Source of the DNA: Rhizobium mongolense USDA 1844
GTDB taxonomy: Bacteria > Pseudomonadota > Alphaproteobacteria > Rhizobiales > Rhizobiaceae
Reading direction: 5' to 3'
Length of the DNA: 64,000 bases
Assembly: GCF_000419765.1 (NCBI RefSeq)
Contig: NZ_ATTQ01000020.1
Location: 1 to 64,000 of the forward strand
A program made the translations under genes and the position numbers. Positions within the stretch are counted from its first letter, which is position 1. Each line of letters starts with the position of its first letter. The notes under the pieces are model-generated. The model was not told the DNA's origin and ran no database searches. It saw only the letters and a list, made by a program, of their open reading frames with translations. This document shows, piece by piece, positions 52,743 to 61,386 of the stretch.

Positions 52743-55349
52743 TTAGTCACGCCCGCGGATGCATCCGTCCAATATCATTGGCAAAATGCCTCCATGACGG
52801 AGGGTCTCGACCTCGGCCTCGGTTTCAAGTGCGGCCCGCGCTTCCAGAACTTCAACTTCGCCGGTCGCTCGGCGAAGTTCCACCCGGATCGCGGACCGCG
52901 GTTCGAGTGTGGATTTGTCGAGATCGACAAAGACTTTGTCTCCGGGACAGACGTTCAGACCGCGGCCGTCTTGGTTGATCCTAAGCGGGAGAATGCCCAT
53001 GCCGATCAGGTTCGACCGATGTATCCGCTCGAAACTGACAGCAAGAACGGCCTTCGCGCCCAAGAGCGCGGCCCCCTTCGCAGCCCAATCACGGGACGAT
53101 CCCATCCCGTAACACTCCCCTGCGATGATAACGACGTTTTCGCCTGCGTTTCGGTATGCCTGAGCAGCGTCCCACAATGGCATCACCGTCGCCGAAGGAA
53201 CATGGAGAGTCGATCCAGGCGGCAGATCGGGGGCCAGTTTATTTCGCACGGTCTTGTTAGTGAACAGGCCCCGGACCATTGCTTCCCAGTTCCCTCGCCG
53301 GGATGCGTAGACGTTCAGATCGTTAGGGTCCTCACCCCGAGCAGCGAGATAGCCCCCCGCGACGCTCTTCTTCGGTATAGCGCCGGCCGGTGAGATGTGG
53401 TCGGTCGTGATATCGTCACCGAGCACCAGAAGGGGCGTTGCCTCGAACGCTTGTTGCCTTTCGCGATCAGAGAGCCGTGCAAACGGTGGCCTGCGGATAT
53501 AAGTCGAAGTGTCGTTCCAGGGGAAAAGGACACTGGTTGGGGCATCGAGTTTCGACCATGCCTCGCTTGCTTCGGCAATTTCATATGCGTGATCAACGTC
53601 CGAGCGGTCTGCCGAAAGCGCCAAGGCGGCGTCTATCTCGGCACCGTCGGGCCATAGGTCAGCAAGCTTCACCGGTTTCCCGTTCGCGTCGAATCCAAGT
53701 GGATCGTTCAGAATGTCGATATCAACCGTTCCCGCGAGCGCAAACGCAATCACCATTGGAGGGGACGCAAGAAAGCCTGCCTCGAGCTGTGGATGGACCC
53801 GGCCAGGGAAGTTACGATTGCCGGACAGCACTGCCACCGGGAGAATGGACCTTTCTTCCATCGCTTCGACGATTGTCTGAGGAAGTGGTCCGGAATTCCC
53901 GATGCAGGTCGTGCAGCCATAGCCAACAATGCCGAAGCCGATGGCCTCAAGGTCCTCAAGCAAGTTTGTCCGGCGCAGATAGCGTTCGGCGGTCGGTGAC
54001 CCCGGAGCCAGCGATGTCTTGACCCAGTATGGTGGCTGCAGGCCGAAATGCCTTGCCTTACGCGCCAACAGTCCGGCCGCCACGACCAAGCGAGGATCGG
54101 AGGTATTCGTGCAGCTAGTGATCGCAGCGATCGCGACAGCGCCGTCGGCAGGCTTGTTCTCGTGAGACGGCACGAGAGATGCCTTTAGCTTTTGAAGAGC
54201 CGAGCGCGTATTTCCGGCCGAGATGCGATCTTGTGGCCGGGTCGGGCCCGCGAGGCTGACCTCGATGCCCGTCAGGTTGATTTCAATTGTGGATGTGTAG
54301 GTTGGATCACTCTCGGGATCGAACCACAGTCCTGTGCGGTGAGCGTATGCTTCCACAAGACTGACCTGGCTGTCGCTACGGCCAGTTTGCCGGAGATAGA
54401 GGATGGTCTGCTCATCGATAGGGAAATAGCCGCTGTTCCCGCCAAACTCGGGCGTCATATTTGCGATAACGGCGCGGTCACCTGCCGTCAGGGTGGAAAC
54501 GCCTGGACCGTAGAACTCGACGAATTTGTCCTGCAGGTCGAGCCGGCGCAGCCTCTCGGTGACGGTAAGTGCGAGATCGGTGGCAAGTACACCGGATGGC
54601 AGCTTCCCAACCAGTTTTACGCCCACAACGTCTGGAACCCGGAGTGTGACCGGCATGCCGAACATCACGCTTTCGGCCTCCAGGCCCCCGACACCCCAAC
54701 CAAGCACACCAATTCCATTGATCATCGGCGTGTGGCTGTCGGTACCGATCATCGTGTCCGGAACGGCCCAAACCTTGCCATCGACTTCCACCGTGGTGAC
54801 TACCGTCGCAAGTCGTTCAAGGTTCAGCGTATGCATGATTCCGGTTCCGGGCGGATGCACGCGAAAACCAGAGAGGGTGTTCGTCGCCCACTTCATGAAC
54901 TGGTAGCGTTCGGCGTTTCTGTCGTATTCACGGGCGATATTCAGACCAAAAGCACCTTGTTGGGCGTAGAAGTCCACGCCGAGCGAGTGGTCTGTCGAAA
55001 CGTCGACGCGAACAACCGGGTTCAGGGCGGCCGGATCGCCGCCCGCTTCCGCGAGCGCGGATCGCATGCCAGCGATATCTACGAGCGCGGGACCGCACGT
55101 CGTATCGTGCATGAGAACCCTGTTTGGCAGAAACGGGATTTCTTCTTCGCTCGATCCCGTATCCAACCAATTCAAGATCGCAGCCTTCGCTCGCCCGGCA
55201 TCTTCGCCCGCGGTGCGCAATACGTTCTCAAGCAGAATTCGATGAATTTGAGGAAGACGCTGCAGTTGCCCCTCAGCTTCGATAACGAGATCGATTATCG
55301 GGAGAGTCGCCCCGTCTACTTCGATCGAAGGCGCGAGAGCATCAGACAT
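52743..55349 (-). CDS. acnA: Aconitate hydratase (AcnA family)
   Basis: An 868-residue aconitase of the AcnA/IRP type. The [4Fe-4S] cysteines lie in AITSCTNTS and GYGCTTCIGNSG. Other family parts are GTDSHTPMINGIGVLGWGVGGLEAE, LTVTERLR and DDITTDHISPAG, and near the C-terminus ECYGMGSSRDWAAKGA. It interconverts citrate, cis-aconitate and isocitrate. Slightly shorter than the usual about 890-900 residues. Likely a second, specialised copy, since its neighbours are not TCA genes and it has the cluster operator at its promoter (55376-55401). Confidence 0.94.
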   Translation of the reverse strand: MSDALAPSIEVDGATLPIIDLVIEAEGQLQRLPQIHRILLENVLRTAGEDAGRAKAAILNWLDTGSSEEEIPFLPNRVLMHDTTCGPALVDIAGMRSALAEAGGDPAALNPVVRVDVSTDHSLGVDFYAQQGAFGLNIAREYDRNAERYQFMKWATNTLSGFRVHPPGTGIMHTLNLERLATVVTTVEVDGKVWAVPDTMIGTDSHTPMINGIGVLGWGVGGLEAESVMFGMPVTLRVPDVVGVKLVGKLPSGVLATDLALTVTERLRRLDLQDKFVEFYGPGVSTLTAGDRAVIANMTPEFGGNSGYFPIDEQTILYLRQTGRSDSQVSLVEAYAHRTGLWFDPESDPTYTSTIEINLTGIEVSLAGPTRPQDRISAGNTRSALQKLKASLVPSHENKPADGAVAIAAITSCTNTSDPRLVVAAGLLARKARHFGLQPPYWVKTSLAPGSPTAERYLRRTNLLEDLEAIGFGIVGYGCTTCIGNSGPLPQTIVEAMEERSILPVAVLSGNRNFPGRVHPQLEAGFLASPPMVIAFALAGTVDIDILNDPLGFDANGKPVKLADLWPDGAEIDAALALSADRSDVDHAYEIAEASEAWSKLDAPTSVLFPWNDTSTYIRRPPFARLSDRERQQAFEATPLLVLGDDITTDHISPAGAIPKKSVAGGYLAARGEDPNDLNVYASRRGNWEAMVRGLFTNKTVRNKLAPDLPPGSTLHVPSATVMPLWDAAQAYRNAGENVVIIAGECYGMGSSRDWAAKGAALLGAKAVLAVSFERIHRSNLIGMGILPLRINQDGRGLNVCPGDKVFVDLDKSTLEPRSAIRVELRRATGEVEVLEARAALETEAEVETLRHGGILPMILDGCIRGRD

Positions 55350-55375
55350 GGCTTAAACTCCAGTGGTGCACTGTA

Positions 55376-55401
55376 TTCCATTTTATGATAATAAAATGCA
55401 A
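55376..55401. promoter_or_regulatory. Shared 26-bp palindromic operator, copy b (acnA promoter)
   Basis: Left half TTCCATTTTA, 6-bp centre, right half TAAAATGCAA. It lies 27 bp upstream of the acnA start. Confidence 0.72.
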
Positions 55402-55467
55402 TTAGGATTTTGACGGGTTGCTGTTTGTCGAGCGCTGGGGCGCTCAACGTCGCGAACATCGGTCCAA

Positions 55468-56241
55468 TCAGCGTCGAGCAACAATGAAAAGACGTGGGAA
55501 CGGCAGCAAAACAGTGCCGTCGTCCATCACGGAATATTGCTGCGAAAGCAGCTCTTCATATGTCGTAAGGTATTCTGCTTGTTGCGCTTCGCTCAGCCGG
55601 CTGAGGTAGGGCAGCAGGCCTGTCCCCTTGAACCACTCGACGATACCGCTCAATCCCTTGAGCGGGTGGTTGTAGGTCGTCCGCCATATGTCAATGTTCG
55701 ACGCATGCGGTTTCAAGATAGACCAGTAGTCCGAAGGCGACAGGATCGACGTTCGCTCGGCATCGGCATCCTTCAGTGCGTCAGACCAACGCTCATCCTT
55801 CGCCATCGTTCGCATACCAATATGTGTCGGTTGGTCGAGGTTGTCCGGCATCTGCATCGCCAGCGTTCCGCCAGGCTTCAGGAATGAAAGCAGTTTCGGG
55901 AAAAGCTCATCGTGGTTCGGAACCCATTGCAGGACAGCATTTGCAAAAAGCAGGTCTTGTTTGGCGTCAGGCTGCCAGTGAGCGATATCGCCCAACTCGA
56001 ACTTACAGTCAGGCAGGCGCTTCCTGGCAGCCTCGACCATCTTGGGAGAAGAGTCCATGCCTGAAACCGCGGTCGATCCGAAACGATCCGCGAGCAGCTC
56101 GGTGGAATTGCCCGGCCCGCAGCCGATATCGGTCGCAGCTTCCACGGTATCGGCCACGACCCGGGCCAAAAGGTCAATCGCCGGGCGCGTCCGATGATCT
56201 TCGAACTTCAGATACTGAGATGGGGACCAAGTTGCGGACAT
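55468..56241 (-). CDS. tam: Trans-aconitate 2-methyltransferase
   Basis: A 257-residue SAM-dependent methyltransferase: SAM motif TDIGCGPGNSTELLADRF, later FANAVLQWVPNHDELFPKLLSFLKPGGTLAMQMPDN, as in E. coli Tam. The enzyme methylates trans-aconitate, an aconitase inhibitor formed from cis-aconitate, and so protects the aconitase. Its position beside acnA fits. It is divergent from a solute-binding-like gene and shares operator copy c (56270) with it. Confidence 0.92.
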   Translation of the reverse strand: MSATWSPSQYLKFEDHRTRPAIDLLARVVADTVEAATDIGCGPGNSTELLADRFGSTAVSGMDSSPKMVEAARKRLPDCKFELGDIAHWQPDAKQDLLFANAVLQWVPNHDELFPKLLSFLKPGGTLAMQMPDNLDQPTHIGMRTMAKDERWSDALKDADAERTSILSPSDYWSILKPHASNIDIWRTTYNHPLKGLSGIVEWFKGTGLLPYLSRLSEAQQAEYLTTYEELLSQQYSVMDDGTVLLPFPRLFIVARR

Positions 56242-56269
56242 AAGCGGCTCCTTTAATTGCAGTTCATAT

Positions 56270-56295
56270 TTGCATTTTCAATCGTAAAAATGCAA
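56270..56295. promoter_or_regulatory. Shared 26-bp palindromic operator, copy c (tam / SBP-gntR divergent promoter)
   Basis: Left half TTGCATTTTC, 6-bp centre, right half AAAAATGCAA; the most symmetric copy. It lies between two divergent start codons, so it can control both tam and the SBP-gntR pair. Confidence 0.75.
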
Positions 56296-56332
56296 TACTA
56301 AGGGCCGCAGAAACACCTGATGGTATGATCCG

Positions 56333-57076
56333 ATGCCTAATGCATTTGAACTCTCGGCAGACGAGAAAGCTGAACTCGCTCCAGCGGGCGTAATCAAAGC
56401 CGCGGTGGCGGTTGGACCCGCTGCGTCGGCGGTGTGGTGTGTTCGCGACGAGGCGTCTGGTGAAGCACGCGGGGTCACGATAACCCTTGCGAAAGAGATT
56501 GCGCTGCGTACGGGTCTCCCACTGGAACTCGTCGAGTTTTCCAGCTCGGGCGACATTGTTTCCAATGCAGACAGCGGATTATGGACCCTTTCCTTTGTCC
56601 CGGTAGACGATCAACGCCGTCAGGTGCTGGGCGTGGGTCCTAACTACTATCTCGGGGTGAGCACCTATCTCGCTCGAAAAGAGGCATTCAAAACACTACA
56701 GGACGTCGATCAGGCAGGTGTACGGGTTGCGGGGGTTGCAGGAACGGCAACGCTGCGAAGCGCCGAAAGAACGCTCAAGAATACCAGCATCGACGGATAC
56801 GGGTCACTCGACGAGGCCATGGCAAAGTTCCGTAGCGGCGAATTGGACGCGATTGCTCTAGGCAAAGAGTCGATTATCAGCATGCTTCCCGGGCTGGAAG
56901 GTTGCCATGCCGTCGACGGTCATTTCCACGAGGCCGGTACGGCGATTGTGGTGCCACAAAAGAATGTCCAAGCCCTGCAAGCTGCCGTTCGCATAATGGA
57001 TGAAATGAAGTCAAATGGTTCCATGCGAGCCGCATACGACCAAAACCAGATGAGCCACGCTGATGTGGCCCCGTGA
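56333..57076 (+). CDS. Periplasmic-binding-protein-like protein without signal peptide
   Basis: A 247-residue type-3 solute-binding (amino-acid SBP) fold: GVIKAAVAVGPAASAVWCVRDEASGEARGVTITLAKEIALRTGLPLELVEF, then GVSTYLARKEAFKTLQDVD, VRVAGVAGTATLR and ELDAIALGKESIISMLPGL. The N-terminus is polar, with no signal peptide, so it is probably cytosolic. It may be a ligand sensor rather than a transport component. It precedes the GntR gene by 15-90 bp on the same strand. Confidence 0.75.
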   Translation: MPNAFELSADEKAELAPAGVIKAAVAVGPAASAVWCVRDEASGEARGVTITLAKEIALRTGLPLELVEFSSSGDIVSNADSGLWTLSFVPVDDQRRQVLGVGPNYYLGVSTYLARKEAFKTLQDVDQAGVRVAGVAGTATLRSAERTLKNTSIDGYGSLDEAMAKFRSGELDAIALGKESIISMLPGLEGCHAVDGHFHEAGTAIVVPQKNVQALQAAVRIMDEMKSNGSMRAAYDQNQMSHADVAP

Positions 57077-57166
57077 TTCTCGCCGGGGCGAATGGCGTCA
57101 CCTTTGCGTTCCGCTCAATCAGGCCTTAACTTAGATAAAGACGATTCAGAGACAGAGTGCGCCAGG

Positions 57167-58108
57167 ATGCGAAACAGTAGTCAGTTGACCGCAAACATTG
57201 CGAAAGAGATCAGCCAACTGATCCGATCCGGCGATCTAAAACCAGACGATCATCTGAGCACTCAGGGTCTGGCCGACAAATTTGGCGTCTCGCGTTCGCC
57301 CGTGCGCGAGGCCATGCAGGTCCTCTTCGAGCAGGGCTTGCTTGAGCAAAAGCCGAACCGCGGGTTCTTTGTATCGACAAAGGTCGTCGATGAGCCGGTC
57401 GAGGCTCCGAGCGACCAATTGCAAGAGACGATGAGCGATTATCATCGTCTTTCGGAAGATTGGCTTACTGACCGCATTCCTGCCGATGTGACCGAACAGA
57501 TGCTCCGAGACCGCTACGGCTTTACCAAAGCCCAGGTGAGCGACATCCTGATGCGTGCTGCCAGAGAGGGGTGGGCAGAACGAAAGCAAGGTTACGGCTG
57601 GCGCTTTCTGCCGGTCGCGAAAACCGCCGAGGCTTTCGAACAGGTCTATCGCTTCCGCATGCTGATTGAGCCTGCGGCAATGCTGGAGCCAACCTTTGCG
57701 TTGGACAGAAAGATCATCGATGAGCAACGCCGGATACAGTCCAGGATGCTCGAAACCGACATCCGTACGCTTCCGGCGGAAAGGTTGCTCTACAACGGTT
57801 CGCTGTTCCACGAAGAGCTGATCAAGATGAGCGGTAATCCGTTCTTCCACCTGTCCTTGGTACGAGTAAACCGCATGCGCCGCTTGCTGGAATATCGCTC
57901 GAGGGTCGATCGTGACCGACTTCACGTTCAGTGTGAAGAACACCTTGCGATCCTTTCCCTTCTCGAACGCGGTGAAATCGTTGAAGCCTCCTATGCGATG
58001 CGCAGACATCTGGGCGGAGCGCTTACGCGGAAGTCACCTTTGCTCTGGTCGCAAGAGGTCGCAGGGGGAAAGCAGGCGGAACTACTAGGTTCCGCCGCCG
58101 TCGACTAA
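57167..58108 (+). CDS. GntR/FadR-type regulator with an apparent second winged helix
   Basis: A 313-residue GntR-family regulator. Residues about 5-70 form the first winged helix (IAKEISQLIRSGDLKPDDHLSTQGLADKFGVSRSPVREAMQVLFEQGLLEQKPNRGFFV). Residues about 90-145 contain a second winged-helix-like unit (WLTDRIPADVTEQMLRDRYGFTKAQVSDILMRAAREGWAERKQGYGWRF). The rest is an FCD-like ligand domain (VYRFRMLIEPAAMLEPTFALD, HEELIKMSGNPFFHLSLVRVNRMRRLLEY). It is the probable regulator of the six-operator regulon. ATG 57092 is an alternative start giving 338 residues. Confidence 0.82.
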   Translation: MRNSSQLTANIAKEISQLIRSGDLKPDDHLSTQGLADKFGVSRSPVREAMQVLFEQGLLEQKPNRGFFVSTKVVDEPVEAPSDQLQETMSDYHRLSEDWLTDRIPADVTEQMLRDRYGFTKAQVSDILMRAAREGWAERKQGYGWRFLPVAKTAEAFEQVYRFRMLIEPAAMLEPTFALDRKIIDEQRRIQSRMLETDIRTLPAERLLYNGSLFHEELIKMSGNPFFHLSLVRVNRMRRLLEYRSRVDRDRLHVQCEEHLAILSLLERGEIVEASYAMRRHLGGALTRKSPLLWSQEVAGGKQAELLGSAAVD

Positions 58109-58113
58109 CGCCC

Positions 58114-59160
58114 CTACCGGGCTGACTGATAGGATTTCGCCATCTGCTCAAGAGTGAGCGGCTTGATCTTTTCGGCCTGCCCAGCGCACCCGAACATTTC
58201 GAAGCGAAGTTCACACTCGGCACGCATCCGAGCGATAGTGGGCTTGAGAATCCCTCGGATGTCAAAGGAAGCCTTGTTCTCGGACAGATACCGACGCAGC
58301 GCTCCGGTAAAGGCCATTCGCAGGTCGGTGTCGATGTTTACCTTGCGGACGCCAGACTTGATGCCCCTGACGATCTCTTCGAGTGGGACGCCGAAAGTCG
58401 GTTGGATTTCGCCTCCGAACTCGTTGATCAACTGTTGCAGTTCCTCGGGCACTGACGACGCCCCGTGCATGACGAGATGAGTGTTCGGTAGCCTTCGATG
58501 AATCGCGCCGATCACGGCCATCGCCAAGGTCTCGGCCGTAGGCTTCTTGGAGAACTTATACGCTCCATGAGAGGTGCCGATGGCAACGGCCAGCGCGTCG
58601 ACGCCGGTCGCCTCCACGAACCTTGCAGCCTCTTCCGGGTCGGTAAGTAGCTCTTCCTTGCCGAGCTTGCCCTCGAACCCATGACCGTCCTCCTGTTCAC
58701 CGCTACCGGTTTCCAGTGACCCCAAGACCCCGATCTCGCCCTCGACGGATATCCCTTTCAGGTGCGCAGACCGTGCTGTGCGTGCCGTTACATCCACGTT
58801 GTAGGCAAAGTCGGAAGGGGTCTTCCCGTCAGCCTTCAACGACCCGTCCATCATGACGGACGAAAAACCGAGGTCCATTGCTTTCTCGCAAACCTCAGGA
58901 CTGCTGCCGTGATCCTGGTGGAAACAGATCGAAAGATGCGGATAACGTTCAACCGATGCACGGATGAGGTGCTTCAGGAACACGTCGTCTATAAAGGCCC
59001 GGGCGCTCTGCGAGGCTTGGATAATGACGGGGCTTTTAGTCTTGTCCGCCGCTTGGAGCACCGCGTGGACCGTCTCTAGGTTCGTAACGTTGAAGGCTGG
59101 AAGGCCGTAGTCGTGGTCTGCGGCGTGATCGAGTATCTGTCGGAGAGAAACTAGGGGCAT
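58114..59160 (-). CDS. Class II fructose-bisphosphate aldolase
   Basis: A 348-residue class II (zinc) aldolase of the Calvin-cycle subtype. Metal and substrate motifs: CFHQDHGSS (residues about 75-83), EGEIGVLGSLETGSGEQEDG, AVAIGTSHGAYKF, LVMHGASSVP and RKVNIDTDLRMAFTGALR. It cleaves fructose 1,6-bisphosphate or a related ketose bisphosphate. Operator copy d is immediately upstream, so it belongs to the same regulon. Either it supplies gluconeogenesis during growth on the acid, or it acts on a different aldol substrate; the sequence cannot decide. Confidence 0.9.
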   Translation of the reverse strand: MPLVSLRQILDHAADHDYGLPAFNVTNLETVHAVLQAADKTKSPVIIQASQSARAFIDDVFLKHLIRASVERYPHLSICFHQDHGSSPEVCEKAMDLGFSSVMMDGSLKADGKTPSDFAYNVDVTARTARSAHLKGISVEGEIGVLGSLETGSGEQEDGHGFEGKLGKEELLTDPEEAARFVEATGVDALAVAIGTSHGAYKFSKKPTAETLAMAVIGAIHRRLPNTHLVMHGASSVPEELQQLINEFGGEIQPTFGVPLEEIVRGIKSGVRKVNIDTDLRMAFTGALRRYLSENKASFDIRGILKPTIARMRAECELRFEMFGCAGQAEKIKPLTLEQMAKSYQSAR

Positions 59161-59194
59161 CGAACATCCTCAAATAGCGTACAATGCCCCACAA

Positions 59195-59220
59195 TTGGAT
59201 TTTAATGCTAAAAAAAGCAA
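59195..59220. promoter_or_regulatory. Shared 26-bp palindromic operator, copy d (aldolase promoter)
   Basis: Left half TTGGATTTTA, 6-bp centre, right half AAAAAAGCAA. It lies 35 bp upstream of the aldolase start. Confidence 0.7.
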
Positions 59221-59262
59221 TATAAATTTAAGGGAGAGCTTTCCGCTCCACCCAGCAGTCGT

Positions 59263-61089
59263 TTACGCAGCTCGCGAGTATGGGGCGGCCTTGGTTGGTC
59301 TCTCAGAAACAACGAACTGCTGCAGGAGCTGGTTTAGCTCCGCAATATCTGTAGCGAGGCCGTGGCTGGCAGCGGTCGACTCTTCGACCATTGCGGCGTT
59401 CCGCTGTGTCGTCTGATCGATCGTCGTGATGGCTCCATTGATCTCCTGCAAGCCGACGACTTGTTCCCGCGAAGCCGTGTTAATGGACCGCACCCGGTTA
59501 TTGATCTCCTCAACGTGGTCGACGATTTCCTGAAGGGCTGTGCCAGTCTGACCGACCAGATCGACACCGGATTTTACCTGTTCACCGGAGGTCGTGATGA
59601 GCGATTTGATTTCCCGCGCGGCCTGTGCAGACCGTTGCGCCAGCTCGCGGACCTCCTGGGCGACGACGGCAAAGCCCTTTCCGGCTTCACCGGCACGCGC
59701 CGCTTCGACACCGGCGTTCAGAGCCAGTAGGTTCGTTTGGAAGGCGATATCGTCGATCACGCCAATGATATTATTGATCTCGCTCGATGAGGTGGCGATG
59801 GCCTGCATGGCGCTGACCGCGTCGCAAACGACTGACCCCGACGTCTGCGCTGCCTGGTGGGCCTTGCGGACCAGGTCCTCAGCTTCCTGCGCTCGGAGCG
59901 TCGCATCGCGCGTGGTCGTCGTAATCTGCTCTAGGGCGGCGGCCGTTTCTTCGACGGAAGCAGCCTGCTGCTCTGTTCGCTGCGCAAGGTCATCGGCAGC
60001 CGACCGAATCTCAGCGGCGCTGGCAGAGATAGAGCGAGCGTTGGCGGAGACGGCACTTAGAGTGTATTCGAGTTTCTCGACACTGGCGTTGAAGTCCTGC
60101 CGTATTCTGTCGAAGCTTCCCGCAAAGGGGGTGGAAATCCGGTGAGTGACGTCGCCGGCTGACAGTGCGTTGAGCGCGGTAGCCAATGTGTTGACCGCGA
60201 AGTCGACCTCTGCGTCATGCCTTGCCTTCTCGGCAGTGCGGTGGCGTTGAGCCTCTTGAGTCACACGCTCCGACTCCTGCGCATCTTGCTCCAGTCTCAA
60301 GCGGTGTTTCGCGTTTTCCTTGAAGGTGATGACGCTCTTGGCCATCTGGCCGACTTCGTCGCCACGGGTCGCTTCTTCCACGGTCACACTAAGGTCGCCT
60401 TCAGCTAGTCGCATCATCTGCTGTCGCAGTCGAGCAATCGGCCTCAAGATGCCAAACGACGCCACGGCCATGGATGCTGCGATCGTCAAGGCGATAGCCA
60501 GCGCCAGCAAGGTAGCGCTCCGGAAAATCGTTTGGTGGTTTGCTTCCGAAAGGTCGCGAACACCGTCCGCAACCTGCTTGTCCATTTTCTCGTTCCATTC
60601 GCGAAGGCTTGTTGCCAACTCGTCAATTTTTGGATCGATAGCTCCCAGCACAGCCAAGGCGTTCAAATCGCGATTGCCTTTAGCCGCGACAATGGCCTTG
60701 TCGAGACCAACCTTGATCGCGGTGGCCTTGGCCAGAAATGCTTCAAGTTCAGTTCTGCCGTCCGGATAGGCCGCTATGGCCGCATTCAAGCGGTCGAACA
60801 TCCGTTGTGCGTTTTTCTCGTAGCTGCTCGCAACGTCTTCGAAGTCTTTGGCATCCGGCGAATAGGCGGTGAGTTGATAGGCACGGTATGCAACTGACTG
60901 CATGTGACGGGCTGCTGCCACAATATGAGTATTCGCCTGGTCCTCCGAGTTCACGAAACGGATGTAACGTCCATCTGCCTGCTCGAAGCGCAAAGACGTG
61001 TAGGCGAGACTACCGGCTGCAAGTACGCTGATGCTGGCTGTAATGGCTAAAATCTTTAGCCGGATGCTGCTGTTCTTCAAGAATGACAT
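59263..61089 (-). CDS. Methyl-accepting chemotaxis protein
   Basis: A 608-residue chemoreceptor. TM1 is near residues 10-30 (ILAITASISVLAAGSLAYTSL). A periplasmic four-helix-type sensor spans about 35-190, and TM2 is near 190-210 (SATLLALAIALTIAASMAVASFGIL). A HAMP domain is followed by a second HAMP-like unit, then the methyl-accepting signalling domain with the tip sequence AFQTNLLALNAGVEAARAGEAGKGFAVVAQEVRELAQRSA. It probably senses the acid used by this cluster, as operator copy e lies at its promoter. It has no C-terminal CheR-binding pentapeptide. Confidence 0.92.
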   Translation of the reverse strand: MSFLKNSSIRLKILAITASISVLAAGSLAYTSLRFEQADGRYIRFVNSEDQANTHIVAAARHMQSVAYRAYQLTAYSPDAKDFEDVASSYEKNAQRMFDRLNAAIAAYPDGRTELEAFLAKATAIKVGLDKAIVAAKGNRDLNALAVLGAIDPKIDELATSLREWNEKMDKQVADGVRDLSEANHQTIFRSATLLALAIALTIAASMAVASFGILRPIARLRQQMMRLAEGDLSVTVEEATRGDEVGQMAKSVITFKENAKHRLRLEQDAQESERVTQEAQRHRTAEKARHDAEVDFAVNTLATALNALSAGDVTHRISTPFAGSFDRIRQDFNASVEKLEYTLSAVSANARSISASAAEIRSAADDLAQRTEQQAASVEETAAALEQITTTTRDATLRAQEAEDLVRKAHQAAQTSGSVVCDAVSAMQAIATSSSEINNIIGVIDDIAFQTNLLALNAGVEAARAGEAGKGFAVVAQEVRELAQRSAQAAREIKSLITTSGEQVKSGVDLVGQTGTALQEIVDHVEEINNRVRSINTASREQVVGLQEINGAITTIDQTTQRNAAMVEESTAASHGLATDIAELNQLLQQFVVSERPTKAAPYSRAA

Positions 61090-61123
61090 CGAAAGTCCTC
61101 CGCGGGGAAAAATCCAGCAAGTT

Positions 61124-61149
61124 TTGCTTTTATATATTTAAAAAACCAA
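61124..61149. promoter_or_regulatory. Shared 26-bp palindromic operator, copy e (chemoreceptor promoter)
   Basis: Left half TTGCTTTTAT, 6-bp centre, right half AAAAAACCAA. It lies 35 bp upstream of the chemoreceptor start. Confidence 0.62.
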
Positions 61150-61300
61150 TAATCACAGACGTGATGCTTCATCTTGTGGCGACCAGATTGGTTTTTCGAA
61201 GAAATTGAATCTTTGACCGTTACGATCTCGAAAAAATCGGTTCCGATAGCCGCCGTATCGCAGGTTCCCGTAGAAAATATTTTCTTTCTCTAAATGGCAT

Positions 61301-61326
61301 TTGCATTTTTACGCGTAAAAAGCCAA
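61301..61326. promoter_or_regulatory. Shared 26-bp palindromic operator, copy f (dehydrogenase-ABC promoter)
   Basis: Left half TTGCATTTTT, 6-bp centre, right half AAAAAGCCAA, with a perfect TTTTTACGCGTAAAAA core. It lies about 60 bp upstream of the dehydrogenase start. Confidence 0.78.
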
Positions 61327-61386
61327 TATGAGGCCGTGGTGATGAGCGGCGGAAAAAGCTTTCGCCTTCTAGGGAGATTAGATCAC

